A stretch of 64,000 bases of DNA from Rhizobium sp. J15 (GTDB lineage: Bacteria; Pseudomonadota; Alphaproteobacteria; Rhizobiales; Rhizobiaceae), in NCBI RefSeq assembly GCF_002531825.1, contig NZ_NWSX01000001.1, positions 368,181 to 432,180 of the forward strand. Reading direction: 5' to 3'. Both the position numbers and the translations under genes were made by a program. The notes beneath the pieces were generated by a model that was given only the letters and a program-made list of their open reading frames with translations, did not search any database and had not been told where the DNA came from. Shown one piece after another: positions 25,061 through 33,962 of this stretch; the first letter of the stretch is position 1; the number at the start of each line of letters is the position of its first letter.

Positions 25061-26572
25061 TTGTCGGTTTTGCAAGACGATATTCTCTTTAGCCATGTCA
25101 GTGAGAACCGGTCCGCCGCAGCCGTAAAGGGTGCTTTCTGGTCGGCACTAAGTACGCTTATTCCAACAATCCTCACCTTCGCTGTTTTTGTGGTCACGTC
25201 TCGGGTTCTCCAGCCTCAGGACTTCGGTCTTGTCGCGCTGTCATTCAGCATCGTCTCGTTTGCAGGCAGTTTTGGGCCCACTGCTTTTGGCGAAGCGATC
25301 ATCCAGAGAGCCGAGATAAGGCGGAGCCATCTCGACACGATATTTCTGCTCTCGCTTGCTTTTTCGTTTTTGATCTACGGCGCTTTATGCATAGCCGCTT
25401 CCTCGATCGCGGCTTACGTCGGACACAAGGAAGTAACCTACCTCATTTACATCATGGGATTGAAGGTATTCTTCGACTTCACGGCCGTCGTTCCGAATGC
25501 GATTGTGAACAGGAAAATGTCTTTCCATTTGGTGGCCGTACGTACAGTTATAGCTACCATCACATCTGCTTGCATTTGCCTTGTTCTCGTTCTCGCAGGT
25601 TTCGGCTTATGGGGGCTTGCAATTGCACAGATCGCCGCCACCGCCGCATCGTGCGGCGCCGCTTTCTGGGGTGCGGGTTGGTTTCCGGGACTCAAAGTAA
25701 AGAGAGCAAGTCTCAACGATCTCCTTCACTATGGCTTCTTTGCATCCGGCACCCGCTTTTTGCAGACGATGAGCTTGGATAACTTGCTCATCGGAGTGCT
25801 CCTGAGCCCATCAGCGCTAGGGATCTATAACTTTTCGAAGCGTCTGTTTGACATGATCAACAACGTCATCGCCGGCGGCTTGACGTCGGTGACGCACGTG
25901 CTTCTTTCTTCACTGAGGGCCGATCCGAAGAAAGTCCGGGAAGCATTTCTGATGGCGACGTTTGGTTGCGCTCTGGTTTCGTACCCCGTATTCATCGGCC
26001 TCGCGGCAGTTGCCGATGATGCGATCACGACAATTTTCGGTGCGCACTGGATCGAGGCCGTTTGGCCGGTCCGATTCTACTGCGTGATTGGGTTGATGGC
26101 TGGGATCGGCTACGTACAGGCATCCCTGATTAAGAGCCAGGGAGAGATGGACTGGTGGTTTTACTACCAGTTGGCACGCAATCTCCTCACGCTCCTGACC
26201 ATCGCAGTTCTCTATCCTTATGGCGTGACGACGATCGTTTTCGCCATCATGGTCGAGGTTTTGTTGTTTTGGCCGATCACCAGCTGGAAGGTTTCGCAAC
26301 ATATAGAGCTGAGTGTCCCGGCATATTTGGCGCAGTTCCTGCGGCCTACCATGGCGAGTGCAGCGATGGTGGCTGTCGTCTTGTTCCTCCATGAACTGCT
26401 GCTTCATTGGTCGCCCTACCCACGTCTGGCCATAGAAGTCCTGGCAGGTGGCATCACTTACTGCAGCTTGATATTCGTTCTGTGCAGAGCTCGTTTGAAT
26501 GTTTTAATCGGCAGCATCAAGCAAGCTCGGCAACGCAAGGGCAATACGAGCGTAATGGCCACCCCGACGTGA
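25061..26572 (+). CDS. Wzx-like lipopolysaccharide/exopolysaccharide flippase
   Basis: A 503-residue inner-membrane protein of the MOP superfamily (Polysacc_synt type). About 12-14 hydrophobic helices are visible; the N-terminal FVVTSRVLQPQDFGLVALSF is the usual opening of these exporters. The likely role is to flip lipid-linked sugar repeat units to the periplasm. The start is TTG at 25061, supported by AGGAG at 25050-25054 with 6 nt spacing. It follows the pyruvyl-transferase-like gene and precedes a broken acyltransferase gene, so it looks like part of a shrunken polysaccharide locus. Confidence 0.85.
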   Translation: MSVLQDDILFSHVSENRSAAAVKGAFWSALSTLIPTILTFAVFVVTSRVLQPQDFGLVALSFSIVSFAGSFGPTAFGEAIIQRAEIRRSHLDTIFLLSLAFSFLIYGALCIAASSIAAYVGHKEVTYLIYIMGLKVFFDFTAVVPNAIVNRKMSFHLVAVRTVIATITSACICLVLVLAGFGLWGLAIAQIAATAASCGAAFWGAGWFPGLKVKRASLNDLLHYGFFASGTRFLQTMSLDNLLIGVLLSPSALGIYNFSKRLFDMINNVIAGGLTSVTHVLLSSLRADPKKVREAFLMATFGCALVSYPVFIGLAAVADDAITTIFGAHWIEAVWPVRFYCVIGLMAGIGYVQASLIKSQGEMDWWFYYQLARNLLTLLTIAVLYPYGVTTIVFAIMVEVLLFWPITSWKVSQHIELSVPAYLAQFLRPTMASAAMVAVVLFLHELLLHWSPYPRLAIEVLAGGITYCSLIFVLCRARLNVLIGSIKQARQRKGNTSVMATPT

Positions 26573-26647
26573 TTTCCCGATTCCGCGGCGGAGATCGTTT
26601 CGCGGCTCGAATTTGATTCCCAAACGGCCTTCAGCCGCAAGCGTTAG

Positions 26648-27028
26648 GACAATCGACAAGATGCTGATCTTGAGCGCGGTTCTTCGTCACCGGCTATCCA
26701 CAGTGCAGATGCTTCGATCAGGGGGCGCAGCCGCTTTTACACTCTCGATGCAATGCGTGGGTTTGCCGCTATATGCGTTGTTGCCACACACTTCCAAGAG
26801 AGATACGCCCCATCAGCTTATCTAGCGGTGGACTTTTTCTTCGTTCTCAGCGGGTTCACTATCGCCGACATTTATGGAAGGCGCCTTTCGCACGGTCTAC
26901 CGTTCCAGTCATTCATGAAAGCCCGCATCAAAGGCCTTTATCCGCTCTACTTGATCGGGATTTTGGTTGGTCTCATACAGATCATTTTGTTAACGAGTTG
27001 GGGGCTGCGAGCTCAAAGCGACGAGTGA
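26648..27028 (+). pseudogene. Broken acyltransferase (family 3), N-terminal fragment only
   Basis: The frame gives RSRFYTLDAMRGFAAICV, then SAYLAVDFFFVLSGFTIADI, the hallmark start of Acyltransf_3 membrane O-acyltransferases, and ends at a stop after about 125 codons (27028), where intact members run to about 350 residues. Between the in-frame TAG at 26645 and the family motif no ATG, GTG or TTG is present upstream of 26753, so the 5' end is damaged too. It would have decorated the polysaccharide made by the neighbouring genes. Confidence 0.7.
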
Positions 27029-27185
27029 TCCGGCGACTGTTGCGGTGGTGAGGGGCAGCAGCCCGACGTGATGGCAACTGCGTCGCGCCTCATCACCTCG
27101 TGGATCTGGCTGAATAATGCATGGCTTTTAGTTCGAGTCCTTCCGAAAGCATGACAAACATTTGTCGCGCTTAGTTGTCGTTGCG

Positions 27186-28475
27186 TCAGTGCACGCTCAC
27201 CTCCGGCAGCAGATCGGCATCCGTCAGCGTCCCCAGGAAGGCGACGATATCGTCGATCTCCGGATCGGTCAGGGCAGGCGCATCGCCGGGCTTCCGGCCG
27301 AAAGGTGGGTCTTGGTTGAGGTTGGCCCAATAGGCTTGCGGCAGGTCGTCGTACTTGCGGATCGTGCCGTCGGCATTTTTCGGGTACCAGCGACCGGGAT
27401 CGCTGTCGCGGGTGGCATAGAAGGAGACGACGTCGCGCAGCGAGTGGAAGTAGCCGTTGTGGAAGAAGCTCTTCTTCAGCGCGACGTTGCGCAGGGTCGG
27501 TGTGCGGAAAAGGCCGCAATATTCGCTGTGTCCGGCAAGATCTGTACGCTGCGGGCCGCAGAGGCCGAGGTCGTGATATCCAGGGTCTGTATTGGCCGGG
27601 ATCGCCATGTTGCGCGGTGCGGCAAGCCCGAGAAAGCCGAAATCGGAAAATTGCGGCGGCTCGCCATCATTGGCGGGTTCGCTTAAGTGGCAGCTCGAAC
27701 AGTTACCCTTTTCGGCATCCTCGAACAGCTGGCGGCCGTGCAGCTCCTGCGCGCTCAGTGTCGCCTTGCCGGCGAGAAATGCGTCGTAGCGGCTGGAGTA
27801 GGGATAGAAGTCCGGGCCGCTTTGCTCGAAGGTGGCGAGCGCTTCGGCGGCGGCGTCGAACGTATCTGCGGGGTTGTCGAATATCGTCGCGCCGAAGGCG
27901 GCCTTGATCTCGTCGGCATAGGGCGCCTTGCGTAGTTTCGCTGCCACCTCGGCGGCGTCCTTGTTGCCCATCTCGAAGGGCGAGAGCAGCGGGATTTTCG
28001 CCTGGTCGGCGCCGTGATCGACCCGGCCGTCCCAGGTCAGGCCGCCGGTCGGGCCGTTGTCGACGCTCTCGTCACCCTCGTCTTCGGAATCGTAATAATG
28101 CTCGGTGAAAGCAGGCACCGATTGTAGGTAACGCAGCGTCGGAACGGCGCGCAGGCCCGGCTGGTCCATATCTCGGCCGCCGATTTCGACGGGTGCCGCC
28201 GATGCCGGGCCGAAGGCGTGAGCGGGATCATGGCAGGACGCGCAGGCCTGCAGTCCCGAAGTTGACAGCGAGGGATCGAAGAACATCTTGCGGCCGAGCG
28301 CGGTCAGCGTCTCGGCCCGGGCGAAGGCCTCGGCGCGCGACATCGGGCCGGGATGCACGCCAGAAGCAACCGCCGCGCTGCTTTGCCGCAGCGGCAGAAT
28401 GGCCAGACAGAGCGCCGCAGCACCCAGGCTGACCGCCAAACCGGAGCGCAGCAGCCAGAACGTCTTTGTCGTCAT
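27186..28475 (-). CDS. Di-haem cytochrome-c peroxidase family protein
   Basis: A 429-residue exported protein with two c-type haem sites, CASCH (about 78-82) and CSSCH in the second half. The N-terminal signal/anchor is GLAVSLGAAALCLAILPL. Such proteins (CcpA/MauG superfamily) reduce hydrogen peroxide or carry out related oxidations in the periplasm using cytochrome c. Sequence around FRTPTLRNVALKKSFFHNGYF is typical for the family's C-terminal domain. It is divergent from a secreted phosphoesterase gene, a pairing I have the impression recurs in proteobacteria, though the link is not understood. Confidence 0.88.
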   Translation of the reverse strand: MTTKTFWLLRSGLAVSLGAAALCLAILPLRQSSAAVASGVHPGPMSRAEAFARAETLTALGRKMFFDPSLSTSGLQACASCHDPAHAFGPASAAPVEIGGRDMDQPGLRAVPTLRYLQSVPAFTEHYYDSEDEGDESVDNGPTGGLTWDGRVDHGADQAKIPLLSPFEMGNKDAAEVAAKLRKAPYADEIKAAFGATIFDNPADTFDAAAEALATFEQSGPDFYPYSSRYDAFLAGKATLSAQELHGRQLFEDAEKGNCSSCHLSEPANDGEPPQFSDFGFLGLAAPRNMAIPANTDPGYHDLGLCGPQRTDLAGHSEYCGLFRTPTLRNVALKKSFFHNGYFHSLRDVVSFYATRDSDPGRWYPKNADGTIRKYDDLPQAYWANLNQDPPFGRKPGDAPALTDPEIDDIVAFLGTLTDADLLPEVSVH

Positions 28476-28671
28476 GATAGGAATTCCAATGGTTTAGCAC
28501 CTGCTTCCACCATGATCGAACCTCGCTGCAACAATTTGATGACGTGTCTTCTCCTGCGCCCCTACGGCAAGCCCGACGTCACAAAGTTGATAGATGGCGG
28601 GACTAGCGTCGATGCGCCCCGAGCGATCCCCGCTCCCTCTAGCCAATGCCCCCAGCCATGAGGTTACACCC

Positions 28672-30216
28672 GTGAATAGACTGAACCTCCTCAAACCAAT
28701 CTGTCTCGCCGGATCGGCGATGATGCCGCTCGCGATAGTGACGGCAGTCCACGCCACGCCTGCCAGTTACGACAAGATCGACAATATCGTCGTCATCTAT
28801 GCCGAAAACCGGAGCTTCGATAATCTCTACGGCAGCTTTCCCGGCGCCAACGGACTTGCTGATGTCAGCGCCGATCAGGCACGCCAGCTCGACCGCGACG
28901 GCCAGCCGCTTTCCGAACTGCCGCCGGCCTGGGGCGGTCTCACCGCCAAGGGTGTCACGCCCGCCGTCACCGAAGCCCAGTCGGCGCATCTTGCCAATGC
29001 CGCCTTCGCAATCGACGATCCCAAGGGTTTCGCGCAGGCGCCTTCGGTCATCACCCGTGACCTCTGGCACCGCTTCTACCAGGAGCAGATGCAGATCGAC
29101 GGCGGCAAGAACGACAAGTTCGTCGCCTGGGCCGATTCCGGCAGTCTCGTCATGGGCCATTATGACGGCTCCATCCTGCCGATGTGGCAGATCGCGAAGA
29201 AATACGTCCTTGCCGACAACTTCTTCCAGGGCGCCTTCGGCGGCTCGTTCCTCAATCACTTCGAGCTGGTCTGCGCCTGCGCGCCCTATTATCCGGATGC
29301 CGACAAGAGCCCGGCCAAGCCCACCATCGCCAAGGTCGATCCCGACGGCACGTCTCTGACGGTTGCGGAGAACGGTCCGAAGTCGGCCCTGGAAGGCGCG
29401 CCGAAATTCGTCTCCGACGGCAACCTGACGCCCGATTTCTATGCGGTCAAGACCATGCAGCCACCCTACGAGCCGAGCGCTAATCCGCCGGCCAAGGACG
29501 GCGATCCGGCCTATGCCGATCCCACCGCGGCCACGACGCTGCCGCCGCAGCATGCGGTGACGATTGGCGATCTCCTGTCGCTGAAGGGCGTCAGCTGGGC
29601 ATGGTACAGCGGCGCTTGGCGGGCGGCACTCGACGGCAAGAATGCCACCCCGGTGCCGAACTTCCAGTTCCACCACCAGCCTTTCAACTATTTCGCCAAT
29701 TTCGCGCCCGGCACGCCGGCGCGCGCCGAACATCTGAAAGACGGCGGCTTGGCGGGCGACGCCTTCCTGAAGGATATTGACGACGGCAAGCTGCCGGCCG
29801 TTTCCTTCTACAAGCCGCAGGGCAACCTCAATGAACATGGCGGTTATGCCGATGTCGCAAGCGGCGACCAGCATCTTGCCGATATCGTCTCGCATCTCGA
29901 GAAGAGCCCGCAATGGGGCCATATGCTGGTGATCGTCACCTATGACGAAAACGGCGGCTTCTGGGATCATGTCGCGCCACCGAAGGCCGACCGTTGGGGG
30001 CCGGGCAACCGCATTCCGGCCTTCATCATCTCGCCGTTCGCCAAGGGCGGCACCGTCGATCATACCCAGTACGACACGACGTCGATCATCCGCCTGATCA
30101 CCGCGCGCTACGATCTGCCGGTGCTGCCGGGCATCGTCGCCCGCGACAAGGCGCTTGCTGATAACGGCCGCCCGCCGATGGGTGACCTGACCGCCGCGCT
30201 CGACCTGACGCACTAA
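28672..30216 (+). CDS. Secreted phosphoesterase / acid phosphatase (AcpA / phospholipase C family)
   Basis: A 514-residue enzyme of the PF04185 phosphoesterase family. The GTG at 28672 has GAGGT at 28660-28664 and gives a signal peptide (LAGSAMMPLAIVTAVHA, cleaved near VHA-TP). Conserved elements: IVVIYAENRSFDNLYG with the nucleophile region, VTYDENGGFWDHVAPP with metal ligands, and STSIIRLI-like TTSIIRLITARYDLP. It should hydrolyse phosphomonoesters in the periplasm or outside the cell. The frame continues upstream to 28594 without support. A terminator follows. I saw no clear Pho box in the divergent spacer. Confidence 0.85.
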   Translation: MNRLNLLKPICLAGSAMMPLAIVTAVHATPASYDKIDNIVVIYAENRSFDNLYGSFPGANGLADVSADQARQLDRDGQPLSELPPAWGGLTAKGVTPAVTEAQSAHLANAAFAIDDPKGFAQAPSVITRDLWHRFYQEQMQIDGGKNDKFVAWADSGSLVMGHYDGSILPMWQIAKKYVLADNFFQGAFGGSFLNHFELVCACAPYYPDADKSPAKPTIAKVDPDGTSLTVAENGPKSALEGAPKFVSDGNLTPDFYAVKTMQPPYEPSANPPAKDGDPAYADPTAATTLPPQHAVTIGDLLSLKGVSWAWYSGAWRAALDGKNATPVPNFQFHHQPFNYFANFAPGTPARAEHLKDGGLAGDAFLKDIDDGKLPAVSFYKPQGNLNEHGGYADVASGDQHLADIVSHLEKSPQWGHMLVIVTYDENGGFWDHVAPPKADRWGPGNRIPAFIISPFAKGGTVDHTQYDTTSIIRLITARYDLPVLPGIVARDKALADNGRPPMGDLTAALDLTH

Positions 30217-30226
30217 GGATTTGAAG

Positions 30227-30258
30227 CGGCTCCGGTGTTGGCCGGAGCCGTCCTTTTT
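30227..30258 (+). terminator. Rho-independent terminator after the phosphoesterase gene
   Basis: A perfect 9-bp stem, CGGCTCCGG (30227-30235) with CCGGAGCCG (30242-30250), 6-nt loop, then TTTTT (30254-30258). It lies 10 nt after the stop codon and shortly before the convergent regulator gene ends. Confidence 0.85.
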
Positions 30259-30269
30259 CGTGCTTGCCT

Positions 30270-31028
30270 TCACCGGCGCAGCAGCGGCCGCAAGGCGGCC
30301 TGCGTTTCCTTCAGCAATGGCAGATAGCGCTCCTTCATCTCCGCGGCCGGGACGAGGGCGGCCGGGGCGCCGATATTGATCGCCGCGACCGTTTGGCCGC
30401 GGTCGTTTTCGATGGGGACGGCGATGGAGCAGAGACCGATTTCCAGCTCCTGATCGATGATGGCGTAACCCTCTGCGCGCACGCGCCGGAACTCGGCGAC
30501 GAGCTCCTCAGGGTCGATCTTGGTATTCGGCGTGTTTTGCTTCAACTCGCTGCGGGCAAGGATGGCGCGCGTCTCGTTCTCGGGGAGGGCCGCGAGCAGC
30601 ACCCGGCCCATCGAGGCGCAATAGGCGGGCAGGCGGCTGCCGGGGGTGAGATTGATCGACATGACACGGCGCTGCGAGGCCCGGGCGATATAGACGATTT
30701 CCGTGCCGTCGAGCACCGAGGCCGAGGCGCTCTGGCCGGCGCGTTCCGAGAGAAGATCGAGATGCGGCTGGAGCAGCGCCGGAAGCGGCGTCGCCGCGAG
30801 ATAGGCATGGCCGAGGCGCAGGATCTTCGGCGTCAATGTGAAGAACTTGCCGTCATAATCGGCATATCCGAGCTCGGCGAGCGTCAGCAGCGAGCGGCGC
30901 ACGGTGGCGCGATCGAGCTCCGTCAGCTTCGAGGCTTCGGCGATGGAAAGCCGCTGTCGCGTCTCGCCGAAGGCTTCGATGACTTTAAGGCCGCGGGCAA
31001 AGCCGCTGACGAAATCCGTTTCGTGCAT
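30270..31028 (-). CDS. pcaR: IclR-family regulator of beta-ketoadipate genes
   Basis: A 252-residue IclR protein. Winged helix at the N-terminus (RLSIAEASKLTELDRATVRRSLLTL), IclR effector domain after it (SASVLDGTEIVYIARA, LPAYCASMGRVLLAALP, IGLCSIAVPI). The ATG at 31028 has AGGAA 8 nt upstream; a longer frame to 31196 lacks support. It is divergent from pcaIJF, as in other rhizobia where PcaR activates this operon in response to beta-ketoadipate. The symbol is based on family and context. Confidence 0.87.
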   Translation of the reverse strand: MHETDFVSGFARGLKVIEAFGETRQRLSIAEASKLTELDRATVRRSLLTLAELGYADYDGKFFTLTPKILRLGHAYLAATPLPALLQPHLDLLSERAGQSASASVLDGTEIVYIARASQRRVMSINLTPGSRLPAYCASMGRVLLAALPENETRAILARSELKQNTPNTKIDPEELVAEFRRVRAEGYAIIDQELEIGLCSIAVPIENDRGQTVAAINIGAPAALVPAAEMKERYLPLLKETQAALRPLLRR

Positions 31029-31161
31029 CGGTGGGTTCCTGTGGTTCGGTGGTTGTCTAACCAAATTCTGTACCGCTCCGCCCTTCGCTTGCGCTTCGGG
31101 CATTCGTCGCCGCAATCGATTCACTGGATCGATTGCTCGGGCTGCGCCCGACCACTCCTCA

Positions 31162-31180
31162 TTGTGCGATATATGAACAA
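31162..31180. promoter_or_regulatory. Candidate PcaR operator
   Basis: TTGTGCGATATATGAACAA is an imperfect palindrome with symmetric outer parts (TTGTnC / GnACAA). A further CGCACAA at 31192-31198 forms a longer inverted repeat with TTGTGCG at 31162-31168. It lies in the spacer between pcaR and pcaI, about 110 nt upstream of the pcaI start. IclR regulators commonly bind such sites; the assignment is inferred. Confidence 0.45.
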
Positions 31181-31290
31181 ATGTCAAATAACGCACAAAA
31201 TATCTTGCCGCGAGGTCTGCCGCATCTTATTCCTGAGCCCGGAGGACGGGAGGACCAGTTTCCGACCGCTTAGCCAAGGAGATATCCTGC

Positions 31291-31998
31291 ATGGACAAGA
31301 CAGTCGGGAGCACGGCGGAGGCCGTCTCTGAGATCGGTGACGGCGCGACCGTCATGATCGGTGGTTTCGGCGGTTCGGGCGCGCCGATCGAACTCATTCA
31401 TGCCTTGATCGACAAGGGGCCCAAGAACCTCACCGTCATCAACAACAATGCCGGCAACGGCCGCATCGGCATCGCCGCGATGATCGATGCCGGCATGGTC
31501 AGGAAGATGATCTGCTCATTCCCGCGCTCGTCGGATCCGCGCGCTTTCACGGACAAATATCTGGCCGGCGAGATCGAGCTCGAACTGGTGCCGCAGGGAA
31601 CGCTTGCCGAGCGCATCCGCGCCGGCGGGGCCGGCATTCCGGCCTTCTACACGCCGACGGCCTATGGCACCGAACTGGCCGCGGGCAAGGTCATCGCCGA
31701 ATTCGACGGCCGCCACTATGTGCAGGAACGCTGGCTGAAGGCCGATTTCGCCATCGTCAAGGCGGAGATCGGCGATGTCCATGGCAACCTCACCTACAAG
31801 AAGGCCGGCCGCAACTTCAATCCGCTGATGTGCATGGCCGCGGCAAAGACGATCGTTCAGGTCTCATCGATCGTGCCGGCCGGCGGCATCGATCCCGAGC
31901 ATGCGGTGACCCCCGGCATCTTCGTCGACCGCGTCGTCGCCGTTCCCAATCCCCAGCAGGAAGAAGAGCTCATTCGAGCCGGAGTGGCCTACGTATGA
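31291..31998 (+). CDS. pcaI: 3-oxoadipate CoA-transferase, alpha subunit
   Basis: A 235-residue family I CoA-transferase subunit. It activates 3-oxoadipate with CoA from succinyl-CoA, the next-to-last step of protocatechuate/catechol degradation. Conserved segments: MIGGFGGSGAPIELIHAL, NNNAGNGRIGIAAMI and GTLAERIRAGGAGIPAFYT. The ATG at 31291 follows AAGGAG (31276-31281). Its stop overlaps the start of pcaJ (ATGA), which is usual for the two subunits of this heteromeric enzyme. Confidence 0.93.
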   Translation: MDKTVGSTAEAVSEIGDGATVMIGGFGGSGAPIELIHALIDKGPKNLTVINNNAGNGRIGIAAMIDAGMVRKMICSFPRSSDPRAFTDKYLAGEIELELVPQGTLAERIRAGGAGIPAFYTPTAYGTELAAGKVIAEFDGRHYVQERWLKADFAIVKAEIGDVHGNLTYKKAGRNFNPLMCMAAAKTIVQVSSIVPAGGIDPEHAVTPGIFVDRVVAVPNPQQEEELIRAGVAYV

Positions 31999-32699
31999 CC
32001 GTCGATACCCGCCCTATAAACACTCGTGAGGACATCAAGCTCACCAATGCGCAGATCGCCTGGCGCGCCGCGCAGGATATCGCCGACGGCGCCTATGTGA
32101 ACCTCGGCATCGGCTTTCCGGAAATGGTCGCCCGCTATCAGCCGCCCGGCCGCGAAGCGATCTTCCACACCGAAAACGGCATCCTGAATTTCGGCGAGCC
32201 GCCGGCGGAGGGCGAAGAAGACTGGGATCTGATCAATGCCGGCAAGAAGGCGGTGACGCTGAAGCCGGGTGCGGCCTTCTTCCACCACGCCGACAGTTTC
32301 GCCATGGTGCGCGGCGGCCATCTCGACGTCGCCATTCTCGGCGCCTATCAGGTGGCGCAGAATGGCGATCTCGCCAACTGGCGGGTGGGCAGCAAGGGCG
32401 TGCCGGCAGTCGGCGGCGCCATGGATCTCGTTCACGGCGCCAAGCAGGTCTGCGTCATCACCGAGCACGTCACCAAGACGGGCGAGCCGAAGCTGGTGGA
32501 GAAATGTACCTTCCCGCTGACCGGCGTCGCCTGCATTACCCGCGTCTACACCAGCCATGCCGTCATCGACATCGTCGATGGGCGCTTCGTCCTGCGGGAG
32601 AAGCTGGCCGCGATGTCCGAGGAGGAACTGCAGGCGATGACCGGTGCGCCGCTGCATCTCGACGGGCCGGTTGCCGATCTCGTCGTTCCGAAACTCTAA
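31995..32699 (+). CDS. pcaJ: 3-oxoadipate CoA-transferase, beta subunit
   Basis: A 234-residue subunit carrying the catalytic Glu of family I CoA-transferases in IFHTENGILNFG. Other conserved parts: DGAYVNLGIGFPEMVA and MVRGGHLDVAILGAYQV. The start ATG overlaps the pcaI stop by 4 nt. It works as a pair with PcaI in the cytoplasm. It is followed 10 nt later by the thiolase gene. Confidence 0.93.
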   Translation: MTVDTRPINTREDIKLTNAQIAWRAAQDIADGAYVNLGIGFPEMVARYQPPGREAIFHTENGILNFGEPPAEGEEDWDLINAGKKAVTLKPGAAFFHHADSFAMVRGGHLDVAILGAYQVAQNGDLANWRVGSKGVPAVGGAMDLVHGAKQVCVITEHVTKTGEPKLVEKCTFPLTGVACITRVYTSHAVIDIVDGRFVLREKLAAMSEEELQAMTGAPLHLDGPVADLVVPKL

Positions 32700-32709
32700 A
32701 GGAAAAGCC

Positions 32710-33915
32710 ATGACCGAAGCCTTTATCTGCGACTATATCAGGACGCCGATCGGCCGCTTCGCCGGCTCGCTCTCCCAGGTGCGCGCCGACGATCTCGGCG
32801 CCATCCCGCTGAAGGCGCTGATGGAGCGCAATGGCGCCGTCGACTGGGAAGCCGTCGACGATGTGATCTTCGGCTGCGCCAACCAGGCGGGCGAGGACAA
32901 CCGCAACGTGGCGCGCATGTCCGCGCTCTTGGCCGGCCTGCCGATCGCCGTCTCGGGCACGACGATCAACCGGCTCTGCGGCTCCGGCATGGATGCGGTG
33001 ATCATCGCGGCGCGCGCCATCCGCGCCGGCGAGGCCGAGCTGATGATAGCAGGCGGCGTCGAAAGCATGTCGCGCGCGCCCTTCGTCATGCCGAAGGCCG
33101 AGACCGCCTTTTCGCGCACGGCCGAAATCCACGACACCACGATCGGCTGGCGTTTCGTCAACCCTCTCATGAAGAAGCAGTACGGGGTCGATTCCATGCC
33201 GGAAACCGGCGAGAACGTCGCTGAGGATTATAAGATTAGCCGCGAGGATCAGGATGCCTTTGCCGTGCGCAGCCAGGCAAAGGCCGCGGCCGCCCAGGCG
33301 AGCGGACGGTTGGCGAAGGAGATCGTCCCGGTCACCATCCCGCAGCGCAAGGGGGATCCCGTCATCGTCGAGAGGGACGAACATCCGCGCGCGACGACGA
33401 TCGAGGCTTTGGCGAAACTCGCCACGCCGTTCAAGAAGGAAGGCGGCACGGTGACCGCAGGCAATGCCTCTGGTGTTAATGACGGGGCGGCGGCGCTGAT
33501 TGTCGCCTCCGAAGCGGCGGCGCGGAAATACGGCCTGACGCCGATCGCCCGCATCCTCGGCGGCGCGGCTGCCGCCGTTCCGCCGCGGGTGATGGGCGTC
33601 GGCCCGATCCCGGCCTCGCGCAAGCTGATGGCCCGGCTCGGCGTGACCCAGGAACAGTTCGACGTCATCGAACTCAACGAGGCCTTTGCCAGCCAGGGCC
33701 TGGCGGTGCTGCGCGCGCTCGGCATTGCCGACGACGACGCGCGGGTGAACCGCAATGGCGGCGCGATCGCGCTCGGTCATCCCTTGGGCATGTCGGGCGC
33801 CCGCATCACCGGCACGGCGGCGCTGGAGCTTCAGGAAACCGGCGGGAAATATTCGCTGTCGACCATGTGCATCGGCGTCGGGCAGGGGATCGCCATCGCG
33901 CTCGAAAGGGTTTGA
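32710..33915 (+). CDS. pcaF: Beta-ketoadipyl-CoA thiolase
   Basis: A 401-residue thiolase that splits 3-oxoadipyl-CoA into succinyl-CoA and acetyl-CoA, the last step of the beta-ketoadipate pathway. Nucleophile Cys90 is in NRLCGSGMDAV, the catalytic His in NGGAIALGHPLGMSGAR and the second Cys in STMCIGVGQG. The start ATG at 32710 has AAAGGAAA just before it; the open frame into pcaJ is not used. It is the third gene of pcaIJF. The symbol fits the operon; a generic acetyl-CoA acetyltransferase would look similar. Confidence 0.92.
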   Translation: MTEAFICDYIRTPIGRFAGSLSQVRADDLGAIPLKALMERNGAVDWEAVDDVIFGCANQAGEDNRNVARMSALLAGLPIAVSGTTINRLCGSGMDAVIIAARAIRAGEAELMIAGGVESMSRAPFVMPKAETAFSRTAEIHDTTIGWRFVNPLMKKQYGVDSMPETGENVAEDYKISREDQDAFAVRSQAKAAAAQASGRLAKEIVPVTIPQRKGDPVIVERDEHPRATTIEALAKLATPFKKEGGTVTAGNASGVNDGAAALIVASEAAARKYGLTPIARILGGAAAAVPPRVMGVGPIPASRKLMARLGVTQEQFDVIELNEAFASQGLAVLRALGIADDDARVNRNGGAIALGHPLGMSGARITGTAALELQETGGKYSLSTMCIGVGQGIAIALERV

Positions 33916-33962
33916 GCGCTCGGCCCGTTGCGTGCCATGTCGGGCTTCTGTAGAAATCGGGC

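Noticed and set aside
28476..28671. Pho box in the divergent promoter of the phosphoesterase
   Set aside because: No pair of CTGTCAT-like direct repeats could be found.
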